Source: Streptomyces alboflavus (lineage in GTDB: Bacteria; Actinomycetota; Actinomycetes; Streptomycetales; Streptomycetaceae). From it: a DNA stretch of 64,000 nt. Below are positions 44,516-52,984 of the stretch, one piece after another. A program made the position numbers and the translations under genes. Position 1 is the first letter of the stretch; every line of letters begins with the position of its first letter. Below the pieces are notes generated by a model. That model was not told where the DNA came from. It made no database searches and was given only the letters and a program-made list of their open reading frames with translations. The DNA lies in assembly GCF_000716675.1 (NCBI RefSeq), contig NZ_JNXT01000003.1, positions 62,001 to 126,000 of the forward strand, written 5' to 3'.

Positions 44516-44566
44516 GAGAACGTTCGTTCTCCGCCTGGTCGGCTATCGTAGAGAACGATCGTTCTC
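44516..44566. promoter_or_regulatory. Twin TetR operators
   Basis: Two palindromes 35 bp apart: GAGAACGTTCGTTCTC (44516-44531; perfect 7-bp arms, 2-bp centre) and GAGAACGATCGTTCTC (44551-44566; fully symmetric). They lie between the divergent DUF1348 and TetR genes. Confidence 0.85.
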
Positions 44567-44615
44567 GTGGGTAGTCGAGTTGCCTCCGAGACAAACCGAG
44601 GGAGGTCGTGGCCCG

Positions 44616-45194
44616 ATGGACACCGCAGACGCAGACGCCGCAGCCGCCGCTGCCGAACGTGCCCTTGACGCGGCCGAGCGGCTCTTCTACCAGCGGGGCA
44701 TCCAGTCCGTCGGCATGGACCGGATCCGCACCGAGTCCGGCCTGTCCCTGAAGCGCCTCTACCAGCTCTTCCCCGCGAAGGAACGCCTTGTCGAGGCCTA
44801 TCTGGAGCGCCGCGACGAGCGCTGGCGCCGCGACCTCGCCGAGCACGTCGAGCGGCACGAGGACCCCGAGCGGCGCATCCTGGCGATCTTCGACTGGCTG
44901 GGGGAGTGGTTCGCCGCCCCCGACTTCAACGGCTGCGCCTGGATCAACGCGTACGGGGAGCTGGGCGCCACCTCGGACCCGGTCGCCCGCCAAGTCCGCC
45001 TGCACAAAACGGCGTTCAAGGAGTACGTGACGGACCTGGCGGCCCGCGCGGACCTCCCCGAAAGCCTGGGCGAGCAGGTCTTCCTCCTCGCGGAGGGCGC
45101 GATGGCGACAGCAGCGATCACCGGCACCCCGACCCCGGCAGCCCAGGCGTCCCAGGCCGCACACCTCCTGATCACGGCCACCCGCCGGCCCTGA
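44616..45194 (+). CDS. TetR family transcriptional regulator
   Basis: 192 residues. The N-terminal HTH (ALDAAERLFYQRGIQSVGMDRIRTESGLSLKRLYQLFPAKERLVEAYL) is a standard TetR_N domain; the C-terminal half has WFAAPDFNGCAWINAYGEL and the GAMATAAI helix typical of the family with DUF1348 partners. ATG 44616 follows GGAGG at 44601-44605. It probably represses itself and the divergent gene through the GAGAACG dyads. Confidence 0.92.
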   Translation: MDTADADAAAAAAERALDAAERLFYQRGIQSVGMDRIRTESGLSLKRLYQLFPAKERLVEAYLERRDERWRRDLAEHVERHEDPERRILAIFDWLGEWFAAPDFNGCAWINAYGELGATSDPVARQVRLHKTAFKEYVTDLAARADLPESLGEQVFLLAEGAMATAAITGTPTPAAQASQAAHLLITATRRP

Positions 45195-45420
45195 CCGGAC
45201 ACGACGCTCGACCGGACGCTCCCTGAGTCCCCCCGCGCCCTGCCGTGCCCAACATCTCAGGAGTGACTGGGCCACCTGAGCCACCTGAGGCGGCGGAGCC
45301 CGCACCCCGCTCGACGCGCGGGGAAATACCGTGCCGCATCCCCCGAGCCGTGGAATCATCGGGCGGCCCGAGTGGGTATGAGGGTCCGCCGGGCGCCAGG
45401 GAGACAGGGATGGGACGGGC

Positions 45421-46284
45421 GTGGTCGACGGCTGGGAATGGGACGAGACCTTGTTCTCGGGGACGGCTGCCTACTATGCGCGGGGGCGGCTGCCGTACGC
45501 GCCCGGGCTCGCGCAGGCGCTCAGCGATGTCCTGCGGCTCGACGGGCAGGGGCGCCTGCTAGACGTGGGATGCGGCCCGGGCACGGTCGCGCTGACCCTG
45601 GTGGGGCTGTTCCGTGAGGTCGTGGGCGTGGACCCGGACGGCGGGATGATCGCCGAGGCCGGGCGGCAGGCGGTGCGGGCGGGCGTGGCCGGGAAGGCGC
45701 GTTGGGTGCGGGCCCGGGCGGAGGAACTGCCCGCGGGGCTCGGCACGTTCACGGCGGTCAGTTTCGCCCAGTCGTTCCACTGGATGGACCGGGACCTGGT
45801 CGCGGCGACCGTACGGGACATGCTCCGCCCCGGCGGCGTACTCCTGCACATCTCGGACCTGAGGACGACACCTCCCGCCGCGGCGGACCTGCCCCACCCG
45901 GCGCCGCCGCGCGCCGCGATCGACGAGCTGGTCAGGAAGTACCTCGGCCCGGTCAGACGAGCGGGCCGGGGCACCCTCCCGCAGGGCACGCCCGGCGACG
46001 AGGCGACGGTGTTCACCCGCGCCGGATTCACGGGCCCGGACCGCCACGTCGTCCCGGGTGGCGAGCCCCTGACCCGCGACTGCGACGACCTGGTGGCCGA
46101 GGTGTTCTCGATGTCTTTCTCGGCCCCGCACCTGTTCGGACCGCACCTCCCCGCCTTCGAGGCGGACCTGCGCCGTGTGCTCCAGGACGCTTCCCCGTCG
46201 GGCCGGTTCTCGGTGCGGCAGCCGGGCACGGAGGTCTTCGTCTGGCACCAGGGCCAGGCCGCCGCGCCCCGGACCGCGACCTGA
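45421..46284 (+). CDS. Class I SAM-dependent methyltransferase
   Basis: 287 residues; SAM motif I LLDVGCGPGTVAL near residue 45, motif II VVGVDPDGGMIAEA, and FAQSFHWMDRDLVAATVRDMLRPGGVLLHI (motifs post II/III), as in the UbiE/TAM group. Substrate unknown. It starts at GTG 45421 (VDGWEWDETLFSG); no strong Shine-Dalgarno, and the 226-nt gap upstream (45195-45420) shows no other gene. Convergent with the following SDR gene, 21 nt apart. Confidence 0.82.
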   Translation: MVDGWEWDETLFSGTAAYYARGRLPYAPGLAQALSDVLRLDGQGRLLDVGCGPGTVALTLVGLFREVVGVDPDGGMIAEAGRQAVRAGVAGKARWVRARAEELPAGLGTFTAVSFAQSFHWMDRDLVAATVRDMLRPGGVLLHISDLRTTPPAAADLPHPAPPRAAIDELVRKYLGPVRRAGRGTLPQGTPGDEATVFTRAGFTGPDRHVVPGGEPLTRDCDDLVAEVFSMSFSAPHLFGPHLPAFEADLRRVLQDASPSGRFSVRQPGTEVFVWHQGQAAAPRTAT

Positions 46285-46310
46285 CCCGTGCCGTGCGCCG
46301 ACCGGTCAGG
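46280..46310. terminator. Hairpin spanning two convergent stop codons
   Basis: CCTGACC (46280-46286) pairs with GGTCAGG (46304-46310). The left arm holds the methyltransferase TGA and the right arm the SDR stop. Seven base pairs with a 17-nt loop, so weak evidence. Confidence 0.3.
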
Positions 46311-47103
46311 CGCCGATGCCCTGGCCGAAACCGCCGTCCACGGGCAGTTCCACGCCGGTGGTGAAGGTGGCATCGACGGCCAGGTACAGCGCGGCGGCGG
46401 CGACTTCCTCCACGGTGCCTCCCCGGCCCATCGGCGTGGAGGCGTTGCCCTGCTCGACGAACTCGGCGCGCTGCTCCTCGGTCAGCTCGGCGACGCCCAT
46501 GGTGGGGGTGAGGATGAAGCCGGGGGCGAGGGCGTTGACGCGGATCCTGCGGGGGAGCAGTTCGGCGGCGAGCACCTTGGAGAAGGCGGCGACGGCCTCC
46601 TTCGCCCCGGAGTAGGCGCTGAGTCCGGGGAAGATCTGGTCGTTGGAGACGGTGGTGAACACGATCGCACCGCCCTCGGACATCAACGGCGCAAGCCGCT
46701 GCACGGTGAAGAAGGCGCCCTTGGTGTTCACGTCGAAGATGCGGTCCCACGACTCCTCGGTGACCTCTTCGAGCGTCTGGAACTCGGCGATGCCCTGATT
46801 CACGAACAGGTAGTCGATCTTGCCGAAGCGGTCCGCGACCTGCTCCCCGAGGGCGGCGATGGCGCCGGCGTCCGTGGCGTCGGAGCGCACCGGGTGGGCC
46901 AGCGGGGTGTCGAGCGCCGCCTGGGCCTCGGCGAGTCGCCGGTCGCTGCGTCCGGTGTAGAGCACTTCGGCGCCGCGGTCGGTCAGGGCCTGGACGATGG
47001 CGCGGCCCATGCCGATGGTGCCGCCGGTGACGACGGCCTTCTTGCCCTCCAGGGACTTCGGGGCGATGGCGGAAGAGTGCTGGGTGCTGGTGTGCGTTGT
47101 CAT
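46306..47103 (-). CDS. Short-chain dehydrogenase/reductase
   Basis: 265 residues of classical SDR: cofactor loop TGGTIGMGRAI, NQGI (NAG equivalent), catalytic Ser in TTVSND, YSGAK for the Tyr-Lys pair and a C-terminal PVDGGFGQG. NAD(P)-dependent oxidoreductase of unknown substrate. ATG 47103 is chosen: the TAGCGT box lies only 7 nt upstream, so the mRNA would be leaderless, and the earlier in-frame ATG (47142) lies inside the promoter. Divergent from a MerR regulator with the same operator as the OYE/MerR pair. Confidence 0.9.
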   Translation of the reverse strand: MTTHTSTQHSSAIAPKSLEGKKAVVTGGTIGMGRAIVQALTDRGAEVLYTGRSDRRLAEAQAALDTPLAHPVRSDATDAGAIAALGEQVADRFGKIDYLFVNQGIAEFQTLEEVTEESWDRIFDVNTKGAFFTVQRLAPLMSEGGAIVFTTVSNDQIFPGLSAYSGAKEAVAAFSKVLAAELLPRRIRVNALAPGFILTPTMGVAELTEEQRAEFVEQGNASTPMGRGGTVEEVAAAALYLAVDATFTTGVELPVDGGFGQGIGA

Positions 47104-47110
47104 GGCGGTT

Positions 47111-47142
47111 ACGCTAAACATTGACGTTGACGTCAGAGTCAA
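47111..47142 (-). promoter_or_regulatory. MerR-type operator-promoter of the SDR gene
   Basis: Minus strand: TTGACT (47142-47137), 20-bp spacer, TAGCGT (47116-47111). The spacer carries TGACGTTGACGTCA, almost the same as at 35670-35701; 26 of the 28 bases aligned at 47111-47138 (one gap) match that site by eye. The start codon at 47103 is at the expected +1. Confidence 0.75.
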
Positions 47143-47162
47143 TCTTCTGTGCCGGGGGTCAC

Positions 47163-47543
47163 ATGTTCATCGGTGAACTGTCGAGGCGTACGGGCGTCAG
47201 CACCAGGGGACTTCGGTACTACGAGGAGCAGGGGCTGCTGCGTCCGCAGCGACGGGCCAGCGGCTACCGCGAGTTCGAGGAATCCGATGTGGCCACCGTG
47301 CGCCGGATCCGGATCCTGCTCGAGGCCGGGCTGAACACCGACCTGATCCGCGAGGTACTGCCCTGCATGGCCGACGAAGGCGCCATCCTCGCGCCCACCT
47401 GCGAGGAGATGGCCCAGGACCTCAAGCGCGAACGCGAGCGTCTGGGCAGCTCCATCGAGCAGCTCCAAGCCGCGCACACCATGCTCGGCTCGATCATTCA
47501 CGCGGGCGAGGCGATCACCGCCGGGGCGAGCCGCGACGGGTAG
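47163..47543 (+). CDS. MerR family transcriptional regulator
   Basis: 126 residues; winged helix MFIGELSRRTGVSTRGLRYYEEQGLLRPQR, then a helical hinge with VLPCMADEG and a C-terminal coiled coil (EEMAQDLKRERERLGSSIEQL). It resembles the regulator at 35782 throughout, including the Cys position. ATG 47163 follows GGGGG. Its 3' end overlaps the convergent membrane-protein gene by 29 nt. Predicted to activate the SDR gene and possibly cross-talk with the other MerR site. Confidence 0.9.
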   Translation: MFIGELSRRTGVSTRGLRYYEEQGLLRPQRRASGYREFEESDVATVRRIRILLEAGLNTDLIREVLPCMADEGAILAPTCEEMAQDLKRERERLGSSIEQLQAAHTMLGSIIHAGEAITAGASRDG

Positions 47544-48204
47544 GCATGCCCGCGCGCGCCACTCCGGCGGCCGTGAGCGTCCCCGCCGCCACCGTCGCGG
47601 CAGCGGTGAGCGCGACGACCAGCCAAACACCCCCGACGGGAGCGTTGGTCTGCGGCGCGGCGAACCCACCAGGGACCGCGTACACCACGATCCGGTCACC
47701 CGCCTTGGCGTGGGCGGGGCATGCCTCACCCAGGGGCAGGAAGTCCGACTCGCTGAGGGGCCGTTCGAGCCTCGTGCCGTCGAGGCGTGCCAGCGAGCAC
47801 TCCCACCAGGTTCCGGTGACCTGCCCCGTCGGCGAGTTCCGCTCGTGCTGAACGGCCTCGGTGACCACGGTCTCCTGCCGCTCGCCCCAGACGTCGAGCA
47901 CGGCCTGGTCGAGGAACGCGAGCAACCCCACGGCCAGCAGGCCCTCCACGATCGCGGCCACGCCGAAGTGCCACGGATCGAGGTGGATGAAGCACAGCCC
48001 GATCAGCGCGAACGCCGCGCCGAGGACCACGAGCACCGCGACGGCGACCACGACCGGGTGGTGCCACCACGAGGGCACGATCACCGCGGCGACCACGGCG
48101 AGTCCGCACGTCACCGCCGAGACGGCCACCCCCGTCAGCGCACCGGCCACCCGCAGCCGCCGTGTCCCGACCACCGCCACCTCCCCGTCCCGCGGCATCC
48201 CCAA
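47515..48204 (-). CDS. Membrane protein of unknown function
   Basis: 229 residues, four hydrophobic segments (about residues 17-42, 48-72, 78-100 and 195-220) flanking a polar extracytoplasmic region with GTWWECSLARLDGTRLERPL and KAGDRIVVYAVPGG. No catalytic motif. The tail is basic (ARAGMPTRRGSPRR). Lies 7 nt downstream of the TetR gene on the same strand, so probably co-transcribed. Confidence 0.7.
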   Translation of the reverse strand: MGMPRDGEVAVVGTRRLRVAGALTGVAVSAVTCGLAVVAAVIVPSWWHHPVVVAVAVLVVLGAAFALIGLCFIHLDPWHFGVAAIVEGLLAVGLLAFLDQAVLDVWGERQETVVTEAVQHERNSPTGQVTGTWWECSLARLDGTRLERPLSESDFLPLGEACPAHAKAGDRIVVYAVPGGFAAPQTNAPVGGVWLVVALTAAATVAAGTLTAAGVARAGMPTRRGSPRR

Positions 48205-48211
48205 GCGTTCC

Positions 48212-48808
48212 CTAGCCGGTGTGCCGCAAAGCCCGCAGCAGCCGTTCCAGCGCCGCCCACGTCTCGGCCGGGTCCGCCGGGCCGGAGGGGGAGGCCAGCC
48301 ACAGGGCGGCCTCGTTCATGGCGCCGGACAGGAGGTGGGTGAGGGGTTCCACGGGCTGCGGGGGGAGCGTTCCCTCGGCGACGAGGGCGGCGAGGGCGTC
48401 GCCCAGGTGCTGGGCCGACGATGCCTCGTCCAGGGCGCGCCAGGCGCTCCAGCCCAGGACGGCGGGACCGTCCACGAGCATGATCCGCTGGATGTCGGGC
48501 TCGGCGGTCACGGCGAGGAACGCACGGCAGCCCGCCGTCAGTTGATCCCAGCGGTCGGCGTGCGCCTCGGCCGCCGCGGCCACACGTCGGCCCACCTCCC
48601 GCTGCACCTCCTCGAGGACGGCGCCGAAGAGATCGGCCTTGCTGTCGAAGTGGTGGTAGAGCGCGCCCTTGGTCACCCCCGCGGCCTCGACGATCTGCGC
48701 CAGACCCACCGCGCCGTAGCCCTGGGCGGCGAACAGCTGTCTGCTCTCCCGCAGCAACGCCCGCCTCGTCTGCTCCCGCTGCTGCGCCCGGACGCCCGGC
48801 TGGTTCAT
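48212..48808 (-). CDS. TetR family transcriptional regulator
   Basis: 198 residues: TetR_N HTH (TRRALLRESRQLFAAQGYGAVGLAQIVEAAGVTKGALYHHFDSKADLF) and a C-terminal domain with MLVDGPAVLGWSAWRALDE, as in the TetR_C_33-like subgroup. ATG 48808 is chosen over the upstream in-frame start at 48841, which lies within the operator. It controls the divergent VOC gene through two CATACC dyads. Confidence 0.9.
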   Translation of the reverse strand: MNQPGVRAQQREQTRRALLRESRQLFAAQGYGAVGLAQIVEAAGVTKGALYHHFDSKADLFGAVLEEVQREVGRRVAAAAEAHADRWDQLTAGCRAFLAVTAEPDIQRIMLVDGPAVLGWSAWRALDEASSAQHLGDALAALVAEGTLPPQPVEPLTHLLSGAMNEAALWLASPSGPADPAETWAALERLLRALRHTG

Positions 48809-48833
48809 CGCGCTCCACTCGATCGACGGTTGA

Positions 48834-48877
48834 CATACCAATGGTACGCGACTAACTTTTCACATACCACCGGTATG
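48834..48877. promoter_or_regulatory. Twin TetR operators
   Basis: CATACC-AAT-GGTACG (48834-48848, one mismatch) and CATACC-ACC-GGTATG (48863-48877, perfect), centres 29 bp apart, between the divergent TetR and VOC genes. Confidence 0.8.
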
Positions 48878-48893
48878 TTAATGAGGGGCGAGC

Positions 48894-49310
48894 ATGAAAC
48901 TGACCGGTTTCTATCCCGTGATCTGCACCGCCCGGCTGACGGAGTCCCGGGACTTCTACACCCGGCTGCTCGGCTTCGAGACCACCTTCGAGGCCGACTG
49001 GTACGTGAGCCTGCGCCGCCCGGGCGACTCCCCGTACGAGCTGGCCCTCCTCGACCACACCCACCCGACCATCCCGGAGGCCTACCGCCGCCCCGCCCAG
49101 GGCCTGCTGCTCAACCTGGAGGTCGAGGACGTCGACGCGGAGTGGGAACGGCTCGTCGTCCGCGAAGGACTCACCCCCGCCCTGGAGTTGCGCAGCGAGG
49201 ACTTCGGGCAGCGGCACTTCATCGTGGCCGACCCCTCGGGGGTGCTGGTCGACGTCATCACCCCCATACCGCCGAGCGGGGAGTTCGCCGGTCAGTACGT
49301 GGAGGGGTGA
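48894..49310 (+). CDS. VOC family (glyoxalase/bleomycin-resistance-like) protein
   Basis: 138 residues in two beta-alpha-beta-beta-beta halves: [35 protein letters not shown] and [23 protein letters not shown]...[17 protein letters not shown]. The fold serves metal-dependent isomerases, dioxygenases and drug-binding proteins; the metal ligands here cannot be assigned with confidence. ATG 48894 with GAGGGG 7 nt upstream. Regulated by the divergent TetR, which suggests response to a toxic ligand. Confidence 0.88.
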   Translation: MKLTGFYPVICTARLTESRDFYTRLLGFETTFEADWYVSLRRPGDSPYELALLDHTHPTIPEAYRRPAQGLLLNLEVEDVDAEWERLVVREGLTPALELRSEDFGQRHFIVADPSGVLVDVITPIPPSGEFAGQYVEG

Positions 49311-49360
49311 GCCGACGCGTCAACGGCTCGGCGGTCCGCGGAACGCTCCATGGGGCGGTG

Positions 49361-51790
49361 TCAGATCAGCCGCCACAGATGGTCCGCCGTGCCGTTGTCC
49401 TCGTACTGCACGACCTGAGCGCTGTTCGACGTCGACATGCCGTCCACCCCGAGGACCTTCCCGCTGTGGCGGTTGCGGAGCAGGAACCAGCCGTCACCCT
49501 GGTCGACCCGCTCCCAGCGCAGATGCGCGGCGCCGTCGTCGGTGTCCTGCACGCACCGGGCGCTGTTGGCGGTCGACGCGCCCTCGACGCCGAGAACCTT
49601 CCCGCTGTGCCCGTTGCGCAGGGTGAGACCGCCCGCGCCGCGGTCGATGAGCTGCCACGCGTGGTCGCCCGTGCCGGAGTTGTCGAACTGCACCACGCGC
49701 CCGCCGTCCTCCAGTGACATGCCGTCGACGGCCAGGACCTTGCCGCTGTGCCGGTTCCCGATCCGGTGGTAGGCGGGCTCGGGCGTCCAGGGGCGGCCGT
49801 CGGGCGCCGCGGTGGGGAACGCGGTGACGCGCAGGCGTGCCGCGCCCATCGGGACGAGCGTCACCTGCTCCCGCGGGGTGTCGGCGCGGGCCGTGCCGGA
49901 CTGGAGCGGGGCCACCACGTGTTCGTCGTCGGCGACCCATTCCTTCAGGCGCCGGGCGCGGCCCCGAATCCGTACCGGGGTGCCCTCGTGCGTGAAGGGG
50001 TCGCCGGTCAGCGGCCCCGCCTCGGCGGTGAAGGAGAGGTCCTGCTCCGGGTCGGGCGCGAGCGCGTAGTTCCAGGGGGTGGTGGCGTGCACCGCCAGGT
50101 GCGGGAAGTCGTCCGTACCCGCGTACCGCTCGTAGGTCTCGCCGACGCGCAGCGAGTAGGTGAGGGGCCCGTGGTCGACGCTGACCGCTCCGCTCTTCCA
50201 GGTGCGCACGGTGGTGCGCTGCGGCAGCCGCAGGGTGACGCGGTCGCCGCTGCGCCAGGTGCGCTCGACCTCGGCGAAGGCGGGTCCGGCCGGGGCCCGC
50301 AGCCGCTTGCCGTTGACGGCGAGGTGGGGCCGTGCGCACCAGCCGGGTACGCGCAGGCGCAGCGGGAAGCGCGTGGGCCTGTCCAGGGTCAGGGTGAGGG
50401 TGACGGTCTCCTTGAAGGGGTAGTCGGTGTCCTCGGTGACGGTGACGGAGGTGCCGTCGCCGACTCTCGCGGTCACCCGGCACGGCGCGTACATGGCCGC
50501 CGCGAGGCCCCGGTCCGGGGTGGCGAGCCACAGCTCCTCGGTGAAGTAGGGCCAGCCCATGCCGTAGTTGTGCGGACAGCAGCGGTACTGGTCGACGCCG
50601 GGCTGGAACGCCTGCATCGCGAACCCGTTCTGGAACTGGCCCTGGGTCTTGCGACGGTTGTCGAGGTCGACGCTGTTGGCACTGGTGACGTAGTGGACGC
50701 CCGACCCGGAGGGGTCCGTCGCGGCGGGCAGCAGGTTGAAGGCCAGCTCCTCGCAGAGATCGGCCCACACCGGGTCGCCGGTGATCCGCGTGAGCAGTTC
50801 ATGGCTGGCCATGAACTCGACGATCCCGCAGGTCTCGAAGCCCTGCCGCGGGTCGCCGAAGCCGGGCCTGGCGTTCTCGTCGCCCGCGAAGCCGCCACCG
50901 GGGAACTGGCCGTACGTCCCGATCGCGGTGGCATAGTTGCGGTACGCGGCCCGGGTGTGCGCGTCCTTGCCGGAGCGCAGCGCGTACTGGGCGGGCTCGC
51001 GGAAGCCCTGCGCCACATTGACGTTGTGCCAGTCGGCGACGCCCGCCGACCAGTCGACGCCATGGGTGTGCATCTTGTCGGCGAGGTCCAGGAGGAAGGG
51101 TTCCCTCGTGCGGTGGTAGAGCCAGAAGGCGACGTCGAGGCCGTCGCCCCAACGTTTCGACACCCAGCCGGAGTTGTACGCGTCGGGCCCCTGGGCGTTC
51201 ATGAACCGCAAGAAGCGCGACATGAACGGCACGATCCGCTCGTCCCCGGTGAACTCCTCGTGCGAGCGCAGCGCTTGCAGGAGCGGCAGGTACGGCCAGA
51301 AGTCCGGGCCGCCCTTGTGCTGGGTGCGCAGCCTTCGGGGCCCGAAGAATCCGTCCGGCTCCTGGGTCGCGACGATCGCGTCGATCCATCTGCGGCTCGC
51401 CGCGAGGGCGGCGCGGTCCCCGGTCAGGGCGGCGAGGTCCACGTATCCCCGCAGCCAGTAGGGCACTTCCTCCCACCCGTCCTTGTCCGGGTGCACCCAG
51501 CCGGACTCGTCGAAGACGAGGAAGTGCGAGACCTCCGCGTACCTCCCGAACAGGCCGCCGAGCAGCAGGTCCAGCTGACCGCGCAACCAACCGCGCGCGG
51601 TGACGCTGCCCAGGGGGAGTCGCTGGAAGGCCGTAGGCGCCAGGGGCGCGACGTTCGGGCCGTAGAGGCCCGCGCGTGGCGAGGGGGCCGCTTGCGCGAG
51701 GGCGCCGGGCGCGGCGCTCATCCCGCCGGCCGCGCCCAGGGTGATCGCGCCGGAGCGCAGGAGGAAGTGCCGTCGCCCGAGCTGCGTCAT
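49361..51790 (-). CDS. Secreted GH127 beta-L-arabinofuranosidase-like enzyme with ricin-type lectin domain
   Basis: 809 residues. Signal peptide MTQLGRRHFLLRSGAITLGAAGG... with an RRHFLL twin-arginine motif. The catalytic (alpha/alpha)6 domain (about 45-600) has GFETCGIVEFMASHELL and YRCCPHNYGMGWPYF, matching the Glu-x-Cys and Cys-Cys zinc/nucleophile motifs of GH127 (DUF1680). The C-terminal 130 residues form a beta-trefoil with three repeats of RHSGKVLxVDGMS...W(Q/E/R)L. It likely trims arabinofuranosyl chains of plant polymers outside the cell. ATG 51790 chosen because the Tat peptide starts there; the frame is open upstream without sense. Confidence 0.92.
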   Translation of the reverse strand: MTQLGRRHFLLRSGAITLGAAGGMSAAPGALAQAAPSPRAGLYGPNVAPLAPTAFQRLPLGSVTARGWLRGQLDLLLGGLFGRYAEVSHFLVFDESGWVHPDKDGWEEVPYWLRGYVDLAALTGDRAALAASRRWIDAIVATQEPDGFFGPRRLRTQHKGGPDFWPYLPLLQALRSHEEFTGDERIVPFMSRFLRFMNAQGPDAYNSGWVSKRWGDGLDVAFWLYHRTREPFLLDLADKMHTHGVDWSAGVADWHNVNVAQGFREPAQYALRSGKDAHTRAAYRNYATAIGTYGQFPGGGFAGDENARPGFGDPRQGFETCGIVEFMASHELLTRITGDPVWADLCEELAFNLLPAATDPSGSGVHYVTSANSVDLDNRRKTQGQFQNGFAMQAFQPGVDQYRCCPHNYGMGWPYFTEELWLATPDRGLAAAMYAPCRVTARVGDGTSVTVTEDTDYPFKETVTLTLTLDRPTRFPLRLRVPGWCARPHLAVNGKRLRAPAGPAFAEVERTWRSGDRVTLRLPQRTTVRTWKSGAVSVDHGPLTYSLRVGETYERYAGTDDFPHLAVHATTPWNYALAPDPEQDLSFTAEAGPLTGDPFTHEGTPVRIRGRARRLKEWVADDEHVVAPLQSGTARADTPREQVTLVPMGAARLRVTAFPTAAPDGRPWTPEPAYHRIGNRHSGKVLAVDGMSLEDGGRVVQFDNSGTGDHAWQLIDRGAGGLTLRNGHSGKVLGVEGASTANSARCVQDTDDGAAHLRWERVDQGDGWFLLRNRHSGKVLGVDGMSTSNSAQVVQYEDNGTADHLWRLI

Positions 51791-51898
51791 GGCTACCGTC
51801 CCGGTGTTGTCCGTGCTCGCTGGTGGGGGCGTGCGGTGCGCTGTGCGGACGGGGGAGAGTGGGGGACGGCTTCGCGGCGGCGGTCGCGTCCGACTCTC

Positions 51899-51924
51899 TT
51901 GCAACGTTGGAAACGGGGGTTTCC
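51899..51924. promoter_or_regulatory. LacI-type operator upstream of the GH127 gene
   Basis: TTGCAACGTTGGAA (51899-51912) is a near-palindrome with the central CG of LacI-family sites (one mismatch), overlapped by GGAAAC-GGGG-GTTTCC (51909-51924). It is about 110 nt before the start codon. No lacI gene is present in the window. The remainder of 51791-52033 shows no gene. Confidence 0.5.
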
Positions 51925-52033
51925 GGCATCTCAGCACCGCGTGCCGGCGTTGTCCAGAGGGCGGGCGGATTCTGAGCCCGCGCCCCGGTGGTGCCCCCGC
52001 TCCACCGGGGCACCACCGAGACACGACGCCGGG

Positions 52034-52849
52034 TCAGCCGTAGCGGACGGAGACGACGGCCATGTCGGCGATGTTCACGTTGGCCGGTGCCGTGACGGTG
52101 AAGGCCACCGCCTCGGCGATGTCCTGTGCCGACAGGGGGCGCAGGCTGTCGCGCATCTGCGTGAGGGCGGCGCGCATGTCGTCGTCGCTCATGTCGCTGC
52201 CCAGTTCGGTGGCGGTGACGGCGGGCTCGATGTTGTGCACGCGTACGTCGCGCGGCCCGAGTTCGGCCCTGAGGTTGCGGGTGAGCTGGGCGACCGCCGC
52301 CTTGGTCGCGCCGTACACGGACCAGTTGGGGTAGAGCATGTGACTGGCGACCGAGCCGATGTGCACGAGGTCGGCGGGGCCGTTCTCCGCGGCGGCTGTC
52401 AGATCACCGATGAAGGCACGCCCCGTGTGGATGAGCCCGCGCACGTTGACGTCGAGCATGCGGTCCCACTCGCCGGTGTCGGCGGTCTCGAAGGGGGCGC
52501 CGAGCATCGTGCCCGCGTTGGCCACGACGAGGTCCACGGGGCCGAGTTCGGCGCGGACGGCGGTCGCCGCACGGGTGAGGGCCTCGGGGTCGGTGAGGTC
52601 CACGGCGATCGGCAGGGCCTTGCCGTGGCCGGCGGTGCGCAGTTCGTCGGCGAGGGCGTCGAGCCGGTGCTCGCGGCGGCCCATGAGGGCGACGTGGGCG
52701 CCGCCGAGGGCGAGACGGCGGGCGGTGGCGGCTCCGATGCCGCTGGTGGCGCCGGTGATGACGGCGACCCGTCCGGCGAGGGAGCCGCCGGGCCAGGAGC
52801 CGGGGCCGGAACCGGTGGTCGCGGTCGCATGCGTGGCAGGAGTTGTCAT
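52034..52849 (-). CDS. Short-chain dehydrogenase/reductase
   Basis: 271 residues: TGATSGIGAATAR cofactor loop, NAGT, Ser in HIGSVASH, YGATK (Tyr and Lys), and an Asp in VDLTDPE at the second strand. Resembles the YdfG-like cytosolic oxidoreductases. ATG 52849 is preceded by AAGG at a spacing of 7; an upstream in-frame ATG (52927) gives an unlikely Cys/Trp/Arg leader. Substrate unknown. Confidence 0.9.
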   Translation of the reverse strand: MTTPATHATATTGSGPGSWPGGSLAGRVAVITGATSGIGAATARRLALGGAHVALMGRREHRLDALADELRTAGHGKALPIAVDLTDPEALTRAATAVRAELGPVDLVVANAGTMLGAPFETADTGEWDRMLDVNVRGLIHTGRAFIGDLTAAAENGPADLVHIGSVASHMLYPNWSVYGATKAAVAQLTRNLRAELGPRDVRVHNIEPAVTATELGSDMSDDDMRAALTQMRDSLRPLSAQDIAEAVAFTVTAPANVNIADMAVVSVRYG

Positions 52850-52984
52850 GCCTCGACCTTCGTCCGGACCGCCGTCCCTCACCAGGCAGCGCTTGGTCCA
52901 GGAGTCCCCGGCCCAGGTGCGGCACACCCCCTCTCCGCAGCCGAGTCCGGCATGGAATCGCAGAGCGCGGAAATCTCCTCGAAT

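Noticed and set aside
45195..45420. A short gene or riboswitch between the TetR and methyltransferase genes
   Set aside because: No start with ribosome-binding site, and no fold or conserved motif that I could support.
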